Positions 22,668 to 36,190 are shown, numbered from the stretch's first letter. The stretch: DNA of 64,000 nucleotides from Ophioderma brevispina (GCA_023653785.1 JAMKCH010010187.1:16770-80769); one strand, 5' to 3'. Program-made: numbers and translations. Notes: generated from the sequence alone by a model not told the origin.

Positions 22668-24100
22668 TAGATGAACATCCCAGGTGTGCAATTGTTTTGG
22701 GGTGTATATTACAATAGGGGCTGTTTTTTGATATTGGTGGTATCGGTGCGCATGGCTACATAGGCGCATAGCTCTGTCAGCCATGGCGCGTATGGTTCAA
22801 TGGTAATTATGTTTGATATAGATTACTTTTTTTGCAGGGGAAGTTTCTGGAGCTTTTTGTTTACATTCATACAAAACCAGATTAAAATCACAGCTGAAAT
22901 TCACACCTGAATCTGGATGTAAACCAAATTGAGGGTGTCAAATTCGGACCCAATGTTATTGCATGCAAGGTTAATGTTTCAAATTCATAGCGTGACATGA
23001 CACACTGCTACTAGACTGGTTCATGGCTATCACTAGGAGCAATTATTTTGCATTGATTTGAATTTTGACATGTTGAAAAACAATTAAGATTAGCTTACCC
23101 CGATGCTGGTAGGTACGTCATTGTAAAGTACCACACTATGACTTGACTTGCATTGAAAATATATATGTATTAATCTGGTCCTGGAGATGGCCATCCGCAC
23201 GATAGTGTGGGCTGATTCGAACCGGCGAGCCTCGTATTACATGCACGACGCTCTACCGACTGAGCTACAAGCAGGTTCGGTAGAAGAGCGATAGATATCA
23301 TCTATAGGTGTTAGGTTCGAAAGGTGTTCCTATTACTACGCCTTCAAAGCATTGAAACTAGTCTTTACTACATTATAGTCTCAATCTTGATCTATTACGC
23401 TGTGACAACGGAGATACAGAATCCTTGCTGCGTTTGCCGTACTGTAGTTATAAACGGTAACGAGATGAATAGTTTGGTGGTGTCACGTGTCTGGTACCAG
23501 GTCACGTGTCAGGTATCAGGTTACAGTTTGCTCTCGGGGGCGACCGATATAATTAAATCCGACTATGTAAATCAAGGTCTGTACAGGCCCTCTGCCCAAG
23601 TGCTATTATTTTTTCCAAAAGACACCGTTTATTATGTCTAAAACAGTAAACAAATTTACCTTTTCTTTCCCTACTGATTCAAAAACCGACGTACGAATGA
23701 CGATAATCGTTGGTTTTTTCCAATGTAGGTGATACGGTCATTTTTAACCCTGAATGGGTCCCCCGACATCAAAATATACACCCAATCAATGCCGTGACGT
23801 CATCAAATCTTCTTCTTGTTATTTTCTTTCTTTTTTTTCCAAAAATTGGCTTTTATTCCCATATAAATTCCCTTTTTCAGATTCCCCCCTCTGTAATTTT
23901 TCTTTAATAATATAATATTCAATTGTCCCCCCCTCATGATGGTGAAAAAAGATGGTCCATAAGTTCTACCAACTGAAAACATAGTCCGCCGGCTAAATAC
24001 CCTTACCGTGGACTGTATGATGAGCAGACGGATCCTCGTTTTAGTTTTAGCAGGCTTACAGCACTTGCGCGCGGCTGCGAGGGTTATGCGTCTAGAAACT
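22668..24100 (+). repeat. 1.4-kb regulatory-motif-rich repeat, copy 1
   Basis: Direct repeat of 33893-36190. Shared landmarks run from TGCAA-TGTTTTGGGGT through ATCTGGATGTAAAC, CCAATGTTATTGCATGCAAG and CCCCGATGCTGGTA to CCAAAAGACACCGT and GGATCC-CGTTTTAGTTTTAGCA. It includes two CACGTG sites about 25 bp apart (23477-23520) and a TGACGTCA site (about 23796). A SINE is inserted at about 23160-23330. The 105-codon ORF across it is not conserved in copy 2. Confidence 0.85.
23160..23330 (-). mobile_element. tRNA-derived SINE or tRNA pseudogene insertion
   Basis: On the minus strand, TAGCTCAGTCGGTAGAGC (A box, 23254-23268 region) and GGTTCGAATC (B box, 23214-23223) have tRNA spacing. The D stem GCTC/GAGC pairs, and the anticodon stem TCGTG/TACGA pairs around a CATGTAA loop (TGT in the anticodon position, but A where U33 is expected). 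T and acceptor stems pair poorly, so it is not a functional tRNA. The block is missing from the paralogous repeat near 35440, which gives an empty site and marks it as an insertion. Confidence 0.75.
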
Positions 24101-26659
24101 CTGCCAGAACAAGTAGACAGTATAACATGACATATTAATAAGTGTGCAGAAACACGAAGACTTGGATCTTATCAAAGATGTACAGAGTGGATACGAATTG
24201 TTCAAAACTTCAGCAATCAAAAGTGGGGGGGAAAAAGGGGGCTATAATGGAATTGAATTTAGTGCAAGGATATCAAAGCAACGCTCTGGTCAATAAGGAA
24301 GTTGAACAGGAGAGGGGCGAATTTGCCAATCTGAAATTGAAAAATAAACCGCAACACACAACTACGGTTATTCGGTATATCTTCGACATCAGTTTTCGAA
24401 AAAAGACTACCAACATGACTATCACCTCAAAAAAAAGGGACGTAGCGTTATATTTCTTGTTAGGTCTAGGTTAATTTTCCCCCTGAAAAACCAAATCAGG
24501 CGACCGTTCCGTGATTTTTGCAAAGTGAAAAAGAAGTATGTAGTTAAGGGAGGTTAGGGATATATGCGCGAACTGCAATTCATGATGATGAACGGTAGAT
24601 CAAATGATGGACACTGACATTCAACTTTTACAAACCTCATGCATATGGTGACTTCAAAAAAGAAGGACGGAAGAAAAATTAAAAAAGAGTGGAAAAAAAA
24701 GCTCCTGGCAATACATACTTCAAACAAACCAGATGATAGGCTAATTGGACATGAGAAAAGAAGTTATCATACAGTAAATTCTAACATAATACTATAGACT
24801 TCATTATTGCGGCCACAAGAGACCATTGTTGGATGTACCATTAATATTACGATATGAACAGGCATTCAGAACAACGATCAAGATACAAATCAAATGATAC
24901 AATTACAATGTACTAAATAGTAGCTGAGGGTTATAAAGTTATTATATTGTATAGATAATACAGAAATATATGATAATAATATAATTTTAGTTAATATAAC
25001 AATATACACACACGCGCAGAAAATTCAGGAACAAACATAAGGGCTGACTCAGAGATTTTCCGATGAGAGAGCACAACGCTTCTGAGGATAATATATCCGA
25101 TATTCTCGTTCGAGAAAATTCTGCCAGTTCGTGGTTGTTTTAATGCGTTTAAAAGATTCAGGGTCATCTGAATCAGCGAATCAGCACGCGCTGCATGCTG
25201 GGTAAGAAGAAAATACTCAAAATATAGCGGCTTAAATGGGAAAGCGGTCAACAGCCCGGTGAGGTCCTTGGAGTTTGGTCGGGAACCCATGCTCGTTTCA
25301 AAAAAAAAAAAAGGGACTAGATGCAAAATGTGGGACTACCGCTAGGGTATCAAATTCACAATAACAAGTTCTAGTCCCGTATGTGCAAATTCAGTTGTGA
25401 TTGTGACTGATTCAAATGATACATAAGAAAAATTCACCTAAACATAAATAAAATAACCCTATTAGTGTGTTTTTGTTTGCAGTAGAACAATTGTCATTTT
25501 TCTTGTATTTGGGCTATTTTAAATTAAATGGTGTATCTTTTCAATTATTGAGAACAAGGCCCCAAAGGGGTACCATCCTACGCAAGTTGACCTCTGGATG
25601 AGCTTTGACCTTTGGGTCACTTTGAAACCCCACAAACAAGGTCAGAATGTCCTTCCCCTACCCTTCCAGACTCGCCGAGAGATCTCCTTTGTTTTGCATA
25701 AGTGGCATTTCTGAAATTGACCTCTGAGACCCTGATAACAAACGTTAGAGTGGCTTCCCTACCCTCTTGCCAAATATCAGCCCTTATGTCAAGTATAAAC
25801 TAAATGCCAGACCGGCCAGCCGACAGATCTCGGTTTATTAGTATCAATTAAAGCAGTGAATCTACGCCTAGTAGAATGCAAGAAACTAATGTGTGTTCTT
25901 TCTTCGCTCATTTTTTTACCGCAACATGTTTTTGCCCTTTGTTTTTTTACTGAGACCATTCTTCTTTATTTGCTTAGGGAAAATATAGGTTATTTTAGGG
26001 TCAAAACAACATGACGGGCATCACATGGGGGGGGGGGGTGATCGAATTGACCATCCCCCATCAAAATATTGGGGGGTTATCCCCCACCCCACCCACCTCC
26101 CCCCCCCCCGGGATTTAACTGCCTATGCCACAGCGTTCAAGACAACAAAACCATATACCTTAGTCATACCCCTAGCAAGAATGGAATGTTTGATTCCAAT
26201 ACACACAATCATTTCCTGATTCATTGACAGCGGGAAAAAAATCTGGGTATGGCATATATTATATGCAATTCGCATAAAATGGTTTCAATTATCCTACAGG
26301 CATCAGGATATTAAAACATGTCTGGTGGTTTCACTATACATATTTGCGCTTATCAAGCGTTCGGGCACGATTTAATGCAGTAGTATTTGTGCATAGTATA
26401 TGGATTCATTATTAATGAAACCAGTACAAGTTGGGGAGTATAGCCTTTATCATATTTGTATGTACGTTATCTAATGAGTTGACATCTTTTAATTAGTTTT
26501 ATTTGGAAATAGTGCATTGGGTAATGAGAACCTGCCACGTTAAGGATTCATAAAATAAGTCAAAACACTCTATACTACTTGAACAACAAGTAGATATTAA
26601 CAACCATAGGTACGTGATAGTTTATTCTTTGGTTGATAGTTGTCAAGCGTTCATACAAC
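24101..26659. other. No gene seen; AT-rich DNA with small G/C-run element
   Basis: A 110-codon ORF at 24142-24474 has no recognisable motif. Positions 26027-26112 form a short G-run/C-run block that may be a tiny MITE. The 25590-25740 stretch contains several TGACCT half-sites. Confidence 0.35.
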
Positions 26660-27398
26660 CTGCGCATTCAACTTAAGCATTTTACTTTTTTTAATGTTAT
26701 TTCTCTCAGTTTGGTATCATTTTAGTTTGCGCATCAAGGTCGAGTTTTACACTAGGTACAATGATTATGATTGCTGTTTTGCATAACTCAAAATAAGTGA
26801 ACGAGATTGAACGTGATGTTCCTTGTGCAACTAATTTAGCGCAGAGGCTTCAGTATGCCACGAAAGGACGGAGCAATGGGGACGACAATTCCAAATCGGA
26901 ATGAAGCGGGGGACAAGATTAGCCCCAGATTGAGCGCCTTCGAACTGTATTGCTTTTACGACTTTGGGAATGGTTTTTCTCTTCCGAGGACAAAAAAAAC
27001 TCTTTCAATGTATGATTACGCCTCCCCAGCAGGTACTCAGTCGTTTTGATTTTTGCATGCCAAAAGTGGTGTTTTTGAGAGGAAGCGGAAAATATGACCA
27101 TTTAACAATTTAAACAAAGAATGTACCCAATTGTAGTATTCTAAACACTATTCTTTGAGATCATCTTTTGTTTAATGTGGGTGCTTATTCACTATATTTT
27201 TTAAAAATCATTCACTTCAGGCAATTGAAGATAACAATAAGTCTTCATTCAATCAATGACGGAGAAAGTAAATACAGTTTGTACAATCTCGTTGTGACCC
27301 AGTTTCAATTGTATTGCATTTAGGACGGACATCCCATTTGTCAATGTATTCTTGCCCCACTACTTCTTTATTGTATTCAAAATGTATAATCGGGTTAA

Positions 27399-28197
27399 CC
27401 CTCGTCTACCGAAGGGGGGTGGTTAACACCCCCCCCCCCTTCAGTTTTTTCCTCGCCTTGCTAATACACCCCCCTTTTTTGGTGCCAAATTTTTAATGTA
27501 TTGTCAATTGACATGTTCCGTCCGCTCCTTTTATCAAACAAAACATCCACCGGCGTATAGGTAAGATACAGTGATCCCAAAGTGCTCGATAGGGGGGGTG
27601 GTAACCAACCCCCCTCTCCGGAAGAGAAGTACCACATGCCTAACACACACACAGGACATCACAACACTTGCTTTTTGGTACCAATAGATAGCTATGGTCT
27701 CCTCTTTCCATTGATACCAAAATGAGTACCAACCTCCTAGCATTACGTCACACTGACGTCAATGAAGTTCTCATTGTCAGGCCAAAACTAAAACTGCCCA
27801 TTTCATAGACAACACACAGTGAAAACATTCAATTTTTTCGCCAAAAGCTTGAAAAATAGATTTTCATCGGTTGACCTCTACTTGATGGGAAATGAATATT
27901 TTTATATAATGACAAAATCATTTATGAGCTATAATAGGGTGTTTGAGTTTGAGTCGCAAAAATTTCGAAATATCATCTTTCCCACCCTATATGCGTATTT
28001 TCCGTACTTTCCTCCCAATAATGACGTATGGTGACGCCATACTGGGTATGTTAGACTTATTTTGGTACAATGGAAAGAGAAACTCTAAGCATCCTTTGGT
28101 ACCAAATTTACAGGAATCGGGTGTTTCAGAACGAACATCCCCCACCCACCCTTCAGGGAGTTTTGTGTGTTTACCAAAAATGGCTCCGTGACGAGTG
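27399..28197. mobile_element. piggyBac-type MITE, longer relative, in a TTAA site
   Basis: TTAA at 27395-27398 and 28198-28201 flank ends CCCTCGTCTACC and ACGAGTG, which match as imperfect inverted repeats (CCCTCGTC against CACTCGTC). Subterminal inverted segments (TGGTACCAA and TTTCCATTGATACC) occur in both halves. The paralogous site near 59125 reads GGGTTACACCTGGC with no insert, which is the empty site. No transposase is present. Confidence 0.8.
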
Positions 28198-30209
28198 TTA
28201 AGCTGGCCAAATCATCAGATTAAAATCATTTTTTTACATTTGCGATTTCAAATTGTTCCTCCTTGATCTTAAATAAAACTGAGAATGGAAAATAGGGCAT
28301 TGTCAAATTGGCATAAACAGACATAAATCTAATAAGAACACTCGAATGCACCCATAACCTCTATTTGAACATTTAGCTATTTTTAAATCCTGGTTTTTAA
28401 ACAGGTTTATTTTCCTCGGACGGGTAATATGAAGCTGAAAGGTCTAGTTGTGGTTATACACCTTCACAAAAAAGTATCTCGTCATGTTTTCCGATCAATC
28501 AAGTATTGGGTGCCAAAGTCCAGCTCATTTTGAAAGTTTTTGAAATATACTTCTGTTCCCCTAAGGTCTTGCTTCTTTCTTGCAAACACCTCGCTTGTAA
28601 AAAAACGTGCAAAAATGGCTTAGATAGAGAGTCCGAAAGACGCAACCCCCCCCCCCCTCCCCAAACCAAAAAGTTGCGTTTTTGATTTTTCAATGGTCCC
28701 TGTGTGGTACACGACAATAATCAGTGTGGTATTGATTTTACATAAATAGGTTTCCCGACTGAGCGAGAAGCCTCCTTGCCCTATTGATTGTGGTACAGCG
28801 TGTTCGTGTCCCAGTACACTGTCAATGATATACAGACGTCCACCCATATGACCCTCGATCATCTAAGGACGCTTTATGTAAGACAGACTAACACCAAGCT
28901 CGCAAGAAAATACAATCAGGATTCAAGGGCCCTCTTATGGACTTCATTAGATCCCCTCTTAAACCTCATCATCCTTACTGTTTTTAAAACACTCACAGCC
29001 ATTGATTCATATCTCTCCGCTCCATGATTTGGGTAACTTAGTCTTTACTTATCTGGTTTTTGTGTGTTATCTATTTTTTTATGTTTAATCGGGCGGCACC
29101 CTTCCTTTTCTAAATGTGTATTTAATCTACCATTTATTGCTTGTTATGAGATGTCCTTTACCAACATATATATCATATTTTTGTGCTTAATTGTGTAAAC
29201 TACTAGATGGTGCCACTAAATACAAGCTTTTTTGTTTTTTTTAAGTTTTTTACATTTTATGATATTTAACCGTTTTAATTTTTTTTATTCGTTCAATTTT
29301 TTTTTTGTCAAAAATTAAAAAAAAAACATTTTTAAAATAATTTTAAATGGGTGGTTTATATTTGTATTTGTGCAATGAGATGAAATACACCTGAACCCTA
29401 GAAATTTACAAAACTTGCATGACTGCTTACGGGAACACTATACTCTTTTAAGGAAGTGACAATGTAAAGAATGGTCTGGTAAAATGACGTGTATAGTTTA
29501 AACAAAATCCATGAAATCCCGCCTGCGACTGCCTTATTTGATAGTTTAGTGAGGTACAAGTTTAGAAAGGACTCTACAAAACCTTAACCCAGCGAGCATA
29601 ATTCAAAAACAGTGATGGGCCTTTCCTAAAGTTTGTCACCAACTCCCACCAATAAGGGTCTATAACGGACCTTCAGGACTCTTTCACCGATTTGAACAGG
29701 TTTGGAACAACACTGAACTGATTTAAAAGCGACCTGATTGCTTGAAGTGTTTAGTCGAGAGATATGGTCCAGGTTATGGCCCGACCGTAAAGTTGAGTAA
29801 TATACACAATTGGCTTTGCTAAAATATAGGGTGTGTGAAGAATAAGAATCTGCCTGTGCCAGCTGGGAATCCTTGGGCATTTTGAGTATCCAAGATGTCG
29901 GTCGCCATAAAGATAATTATATATTCAAACCGCTCTATTGCAAACTATGGAGTTCCTATCTCTCTATAGGACCCAATGCCCAAGTGTATGTCACTTGTTC
30001 AACATTAAGTCATACTTCAATTTCAAAATGGAAGCTAAATCTAATAATTTTAAAATATGCCTATATAGCAGGGGACTGTAGTGAAAAGTGTGCGCTTCCG
30101 GATAAAATTGGTGAATTTTTGCAACACAAGTACTTTTCTTTGATAATCGCTTAAATTGAGGAGCACTTGCACCCCACCCCCCGCGCCCCCCGTTAATGGC
30201 CCCCAGCTT

Positions 30210-30450
30210 GGGTGTCAGGGTGTATACAGGGGTCAAAATTTAAAAATGTTCCGAAAATTTTTAAAAACACACCATGGTGTTTGTCTGGTTACAAGGATTC
30301 CAAAAAGGTATAGTTTACACTATCTATGGCTTATAGTTTACGGTTTACGCGGTAAAAACGTACAGATGGTGAAAAAGTCAATTTTGGTGTCAATCGGTCG
30401 AAATTAAAGTTCTTTGGATTCAGTTAATTGTGGTGCAAATTCTTTCCCTA
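30210..30450 (+). repeat. ACAGGGGTCAAAT-family copy
   Basis: One arm-like copy of the palindromic family at 9630-10545, sharing ACAGGGGTCAAAA, ACACACCATG, AAGGATTC-AAAAGGTATAGTTT and a later AAAAAGTCAATTTTGG. Confidence 0.65.
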
Positions 30451-32245
30451 GCTCAAAAATTGAAATAGGATAGTTTTACCTTATCAGTTTATGCTTAGTT
30501 TTCACGTTTCCAACAAAATAGGTCACAGGTCAATATAAACCATAGCTGCCCAACTAGCTGTTTGACTTTATTCGCCATTTGGTAATAACCAGACACGTAG
30601 ATAGGCAAGCAATGTTCCTTAATATTTCCTTCTAATGACTAACCCAACAATTTAAACCACATTTTACAAAATGTAGTCACTTTTAATGTTTTGACCACTG
30701 AAAACCAAAATTGAACTTTTTCCTCCCCCTTTTTAAAGTGCTTTTTCAACACATCGGAACATTTTAAAATGTTACGCTTGTGAAACCTTGAAAACCACAA
30801 AAAAAGGGCTGGAGCCATGAGAGGGTGTGGCAAGTGCTCCCATCACTTTTTTTGATTCTCATGTAAATAAGTACTTGTGTACCAATTCACAATTTTATCC
30901 AGATTTGCACACTCACACCTAGATCTGTCACTTCTGTAACAGTCCCCCCACTAATACAGCAAATTGACGATAAAAATCAACATGACGTACTTAGATTATG
31001 TTGTTGGCCAGACATAAATGTATTATAATGATTCATTTTAAAGTTGCTAACATGACGTCAAACAATATGGCAGCCAAAACGTGAATATCTCTTTCAAAAA
31101 ACACTTGACACAAATTTTCTAAGACTGACTTTGGACTGAATCTACGTACCCAAAGTACCAATCGGATATTTCACTGCTTCCCGTATGGATACTTTAACTG
31201 CATCACGTAATTGAATGGAAGTTCATATTTTTTAGCACTGTTTGTTTTCTATATATCGGTTTAATTTAACGTTGCAAAAACTAACTTCTGATATTCTACA
31301 GACATATCCTTCACTTCCATGTCTTTACTGCAAATTTAAAAAAATTAATTTTGACTCTTTCGGGTGAATCACTGATAGTGTCTTAGGGTATAACGAGAGT
31401 GTCTCTTATTACCCTTGACCTTTAAAATAATGAAATTACTTAGCTTAGGAAATACTAAACATAGTAAACTCGATTCTACTAAAGGCTAAGTAGAAAAACC
31501 ATATGGATCGATTTGATTTTTCAATCAATTTTCGTTGTGTATTGCACGACACCAAACGTTTGGCACATGGATGCCTAGCACATATATACAATGCTCTCTC
31601 TAGGTGGATTATAGGACAATTCGCATTTGGGTGTAACGCGTACGGCACATTTTTTTTTATTAATTTATTAATAATGACAATCGCGGTAAATATAAAAGAA
31701 AGATAAATAATAAAAAATGGGGACTAGAGACTATAACAAACAAAGGAATGCGTATGACCAGAACAAATATAAATTCAATACCCTTTTTGTTCCCTTTAAT
31801 GGTCAATACGTTATATGTGATTTTCTATTTAGGATTTTTCGTCTCTTTTAACTTAAAATCATGTCCCTATATGCCACAACAATACATCTTATAGGCTCAC
31901 GATGTTCTTGGAGAAAAATGTATACTCGCCCATTTTGGCCACATTTGCGAACTATAGTAATACCGACAATTAGTTTCCGGGCGAAATTGTTAAAGCCAAT
32001 ATATTATAATTCTTACTTGACTATTAGCCAAAAGCCATGGACTAATCGCTTTTTTTCAGTGTGCCACCTGGTATGCCATTAGCGTACCACTTTTAAATAA
32101 GTGCACGTTCAGCGGCTTGACTTGGACTTCACACTTTTTGCTTTTTGTTGTTTTAATCTGACAGGTGCGTTGTGGATTAACACCTCCAATGAACATGACG
32201 CAGACAAAGAACAGGCATAAATACCTTGCCTTGACATTTATGAAA

Positions 32246-33892
32246 TTAGTTCGTATAGGTAAAGCGCGTTTTACAGGAAAAATACATTTACAGTTCAATC
32301 ATAATATGTCTGATGGAGTATGGGTTTTAACTCTAAATTTTCGGATAATGTAGTTGTGTGCAATTGTTGAACTGTACTGATACTATGTAGCGAAAATAAC
32401 TTTGAATAAATGTGTTTATGTACACTGCGAATACGTTCTTTATTATACAGAGAACATATAAACTGTGTATACCTTGCATGCATGTGCTTGTATTTTCGGG
32501 ACAACTTGTATTAAAAGGCACTAACACAGTAGTTTGTCCCCAAATGCAAACACATATCTGTATAACGAGCTGAACATTGTCTGCTAAAATTACAAGCATT
32601 TTCCCATAATGCAATTGTAATGAGATCTAATAATGTAATTACTCAAGATTTGACCAGGTCTATTCATGGTCTTTTGGCTACCTGGTATCATTGGAGTAAA
32701 ACAAATATGTCAACCAGTTGAACATAACTCATTAATCGTTGGTAAAATTTAGAGTGTCTGTTATACTTGTCCGTCTGTGTGAATTTTCTCTCTCATCACA
32801 TACGTCCTATAACACATAATAAAGTCCCATTTGCTGGTTAAATATAACTATGATACTATAGAGGACATCCTTGTCTTTTCTCCCGGTGATATCCTTTGTT
32901 ATATATAAGTACTAATATTTGGGCAGAAAAAAAATTGAATGTGCAAATGAACTATTACGTACACATAGTAAGGTATGTAAAGTTCCGAAACGGAATATGT
33001 TTGTTTATTTGCTTGCATGTTTGTTTTCTTTTTTTTGTTTATGCTCTGTTTATTTGTTTGTTTGTGTGTGAAGGGGTTTGGTTGTTGTTTTTGTTACTTA
33101 TTTTGCTTTCTTTTAATCCAATAGTATTTTTTTTTACATTAATGACGTTTTTTGTTAGTACCCATTTAAATTACAAAATGTGATTTAATTTATTTAAGAA
33201 TGCATTATTGTTCCAACCTTTTTCTTTTTTTCGGCCATCAAAATGTTCTTTTGAAGAAAATTTCCAATTATCATGCGTTGAAACTATTTCTTAGATACCT
33301 CAACCTTAAGTTGCGGGGGGGGGGGGGGTGGCCGTGGAACCATGATTTCGTTTTTCACGCGCCATGTTTAAAACGCTAAATTAATTTTTGCCCATTATGT
33401 AGTTTGCCTAAATGTCAGTTTGCGCGGAGTTAACTTTGTAAGAAGTAATTATAAGACACTACTAATTGGTAATATACCATCCTAAATCTGTTTTGGAAAT
33501 TTTACGCTTACAGATGAAATTCAACCTTTAGCCCCTAAATTAAATTTCGATAACCTGCTATCCTGCTACAATTACGGTTTCGGCATGGGAGCATAAAGGT
33601 CTTACAACTTATGGAACTGCAACTAGCCTATATTGTATTGAAAGATAATCTGGTTTAGAAAATACGAGACAGGCTATCTTGTCAACCCATCTGTATAATT
33701 ACACAGCATAGTCGTGTTACAGTCCCAATAGCTTACATTAACGTCCCACACAAGTCTCACCACCTACACAAAACAAACAGGGGGCGAAACACTCGCCACG
33801 GTAATAATGGCGACATCTTTAAGAACTGAAGGTCTTATGTTTTGAAAATTTTCAAATTTGTGTATTTAACTACTCTCTCCCATCTGTATACA
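32246..33892. other. No gene seen; T-rich DNA and G-run
   Basis: A TTTG/TTTGT-rich stretch lies at about 32995-33075 and a G-run at 33316-33328. Positions 33335-33420 match 60985-61075 (GATTTCGTTTT..CGCGCCATGTTT), a small dispersed repeat. Confidence 0.4.
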
Positions 33893-36190
33893 GTATTCAT
33901 CCAGGAGTGCAATGTTTTGGGGTCTATAATTATAATGAGCTGTTTTGATTTAGAAGTGTATTGGTGGCATGGCTACAGAGCGCAATAGCTCTGTAGCCAT
34001 GTGGCGTATGTTCAAGGGTATTATGTTTGATAAGATTACCTTTGTGCAGGGGCAGTTTTCTGAGTTTGAGTTAATTCAACAGGTATTTAACAGAAGCATG
34101 ATTGATGTGAAGCTTTTAATAGCATTGACGATGAAAACAGGGCAACGTACGGGGGCCTGGGGCCTAACTGTTGAGTAATTTAAGCCACAAACTTGACAAA
34201 TTACTGATTATTACACTGCGTGGTCTATTATTGCTGGCTGTAGCTAATTATAATTTGAGTGGTGTTACGCCGATGGTGTTATGACTAATGATAAGCCTGT
34301 GGTATGGTCATGTAGTATAGCCAATTTAGAATTTCGTGCACGACAGTCCGTGCATATAGCCCTTTGCCTAGACTCATTTTTGATTCCCATTTTTGTTCTA
34401 ATATGGAACTGAGTTCACTGCCTATCTCCTACACGTAGACAGGTTAACAAATATTTTCTACAATATCTGGTTTACAGCCCATTTTTTGAATTTTGTCTCA
34501 GATCATTTTGTATAAATCAAAAAAAAGCAACTCAGTCAAAGAGAGAAAGAAATCAAAGGTGTTTCAAATGGCAAAAAAGGCATGGTTGTCATTGCCTGTC
34601 CGTCGCGAGGGACTTCCACATTGTGCACAATTTTGCACCCTCAAAATCTTGATCTTCAAGATCGTAAATGCGGACTACTACTTTGAACAGAAAGAGGTAA
34701 TTTAATACTTACCTAGCCACACAACCAAGAAACTTACTGCTATTTTTTTAAGTTTGGGGTTGGGTGTTGAGAAGGGGGGGGGAGTTGGAACTCGTCTACC
34801 TTGCCTATGCTATAGCCTATAGGCCCCTAAGATTTCTGAGTTTGACATGACATATTTGAAAAATCAAAGATCTAAAAAAATTCCTCCACAACATGCAATC
34901 TTCTAGAACATGTACATTCAATACAACAAATAAAAGCACAGCTGAAATTCATCACCTGAAATCTGGATGTAAACAAAGTTGAGTGTGTCAATTCTGAACC
35001 CAATGTTATTGCATGCAAGGGTACGTTTGGCCTCCAAATCACACATTTTATCCAATGGTAACAACATCAACCTAACCAGGAAGATACCCAAGACTCTTAG
35101 GAAGAACCCCGAGTACAAAATCATTTAACCGTTAGCTATAGTGGAGCAGGCAATGGATCGAGTTAGAAGCATGTGGTGCCATGCCTGTCTTTGCGTTGAG
35201 ATGACCAGTGACATGGTGATGGTGTCAGCGAGGCAGTATAAGCTTATCATTGATGTTAAATGTTTCAAATTCATGCGTGACATGACAGTGCTACTATTAC
35301 TTTTCTGGCTTCACTAAGGAGCATTATTTTGCATTGTTTGAATTTTGAACTGTTAAACCATTTAAGATTAGCTACCCCGATGCTGGTAAGTACGACGTCA
35401 CCATTGAAAAGTACCACACTATGGACTTGAAATGCATTTAAAATAGTCTTTACTACGGCTTCAAATGCATTGAAACTAGTTTTTACACTACAGTACCACA
35501 TGTATAGTCTCAAACATCTTAATCGATTACGCTGTGACAACGGAGTTACAGACGTGCTTGCTGCTTTGCAGTATTGTAGTTATAAACGGTAACGAATGAT
35601 ATTTTGCAGTGTCACGTGGCAGGTACCAGGTCACGTGTCAGTTATCAGGTATCAGTTTGCTCTTCCGTTGGCGACCGATATAGATAAATCCGACTATGTT
35701 TAATCAATGTCTGTACATGACCTTCTACCCAAAGTGCTCTTATTTTTTCCAAAAGACACCGTGTTTTATGTCTAAACAGTACAAAATTTACCTTTTCTTT
35801 CCCCTGATTCAAAAACCGACCGTACTATGACGATAATCGGTTGTAGGGATACGTACGTCATTTTTGACCTGAATGGGTCCCCCCCGAAGCAAATAATAAA
35901 CCAATCATGGCCTTGACGTCATCAAATCTTTATTTTTTTTCCAAAATTGGCTGTTATTCCCATATAAATTTTAATAACATTTTGAAGATTCACCATCTTA
36001 TTTGTTTCTTTAATAATTAATTTCAATTGTCCCCGCATGAATGTGAAAAAGAGGGTCCATACTAATTACAAACTGAAAACATAGCCGGCTAATACCCTTA
36101 CCGTGGACTGTAAAATGAGCAGAAGGATCCCCGTTTTAGTTTTAGCATGCTTACACCCTTGCTCGCTCTCGTGGGTTTCTGCGTCTAGTA
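33893..36190 (+). repeat. 1.4-kb regulatory-motif-rich repeat, copy 2 (with insertions)
   Basis: Second copy of 22668-24100, interrupted by about 0.85 kb (34070-34920) and about 0.2 kb (35030-35250) that copy 1 lacks. It keeps the CACGTG pair (35608-35640) and the TGACGTCA site (about 35913). At 33968-34001 it holds a perfect 14-bp inverted repeat, CATGGCTACAGAGC with a 6-base loop. The SINE present in copy 1 is absent. Confidence 0.85.

Larger units (their letters stand above)
26660..32245 (+). repeat. Ancient duplication block, copy 1
   Basis: Collinear matches to 58515-62735 occur at 26700-26930, 27180-27395, 28200-28330, 29450-29760, 31360-31530 and 31890-32245. Shared landmarks include CAATTGAA-ATAACAATAA, TTTAGGAC-GAC-TCCC, ACAACACTGAAC-GATT and GCCAAAAGCCATGG. 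Divergence and indels are heavy. Copy 1 carries a piggyBac-type MITE that copy 2 lacks. Confidence 0.75.

Noticed and set aside
23203..23276. Functional tRNA gene on the minus strand
   Set aside because: A and B boxes are good, but position 33 is not U and the acceptor and T stems pair poorly; an empty site in the paralogous repeat shows it is an insertion.
22668..36190. Two direct 1.4-kb repeats as LTRs of one large retroelement
   Set aside because: No TG..CA borders, primer-binding site or gag-pol motifs; the DNA between them includes a segment duplicated elsewhere.
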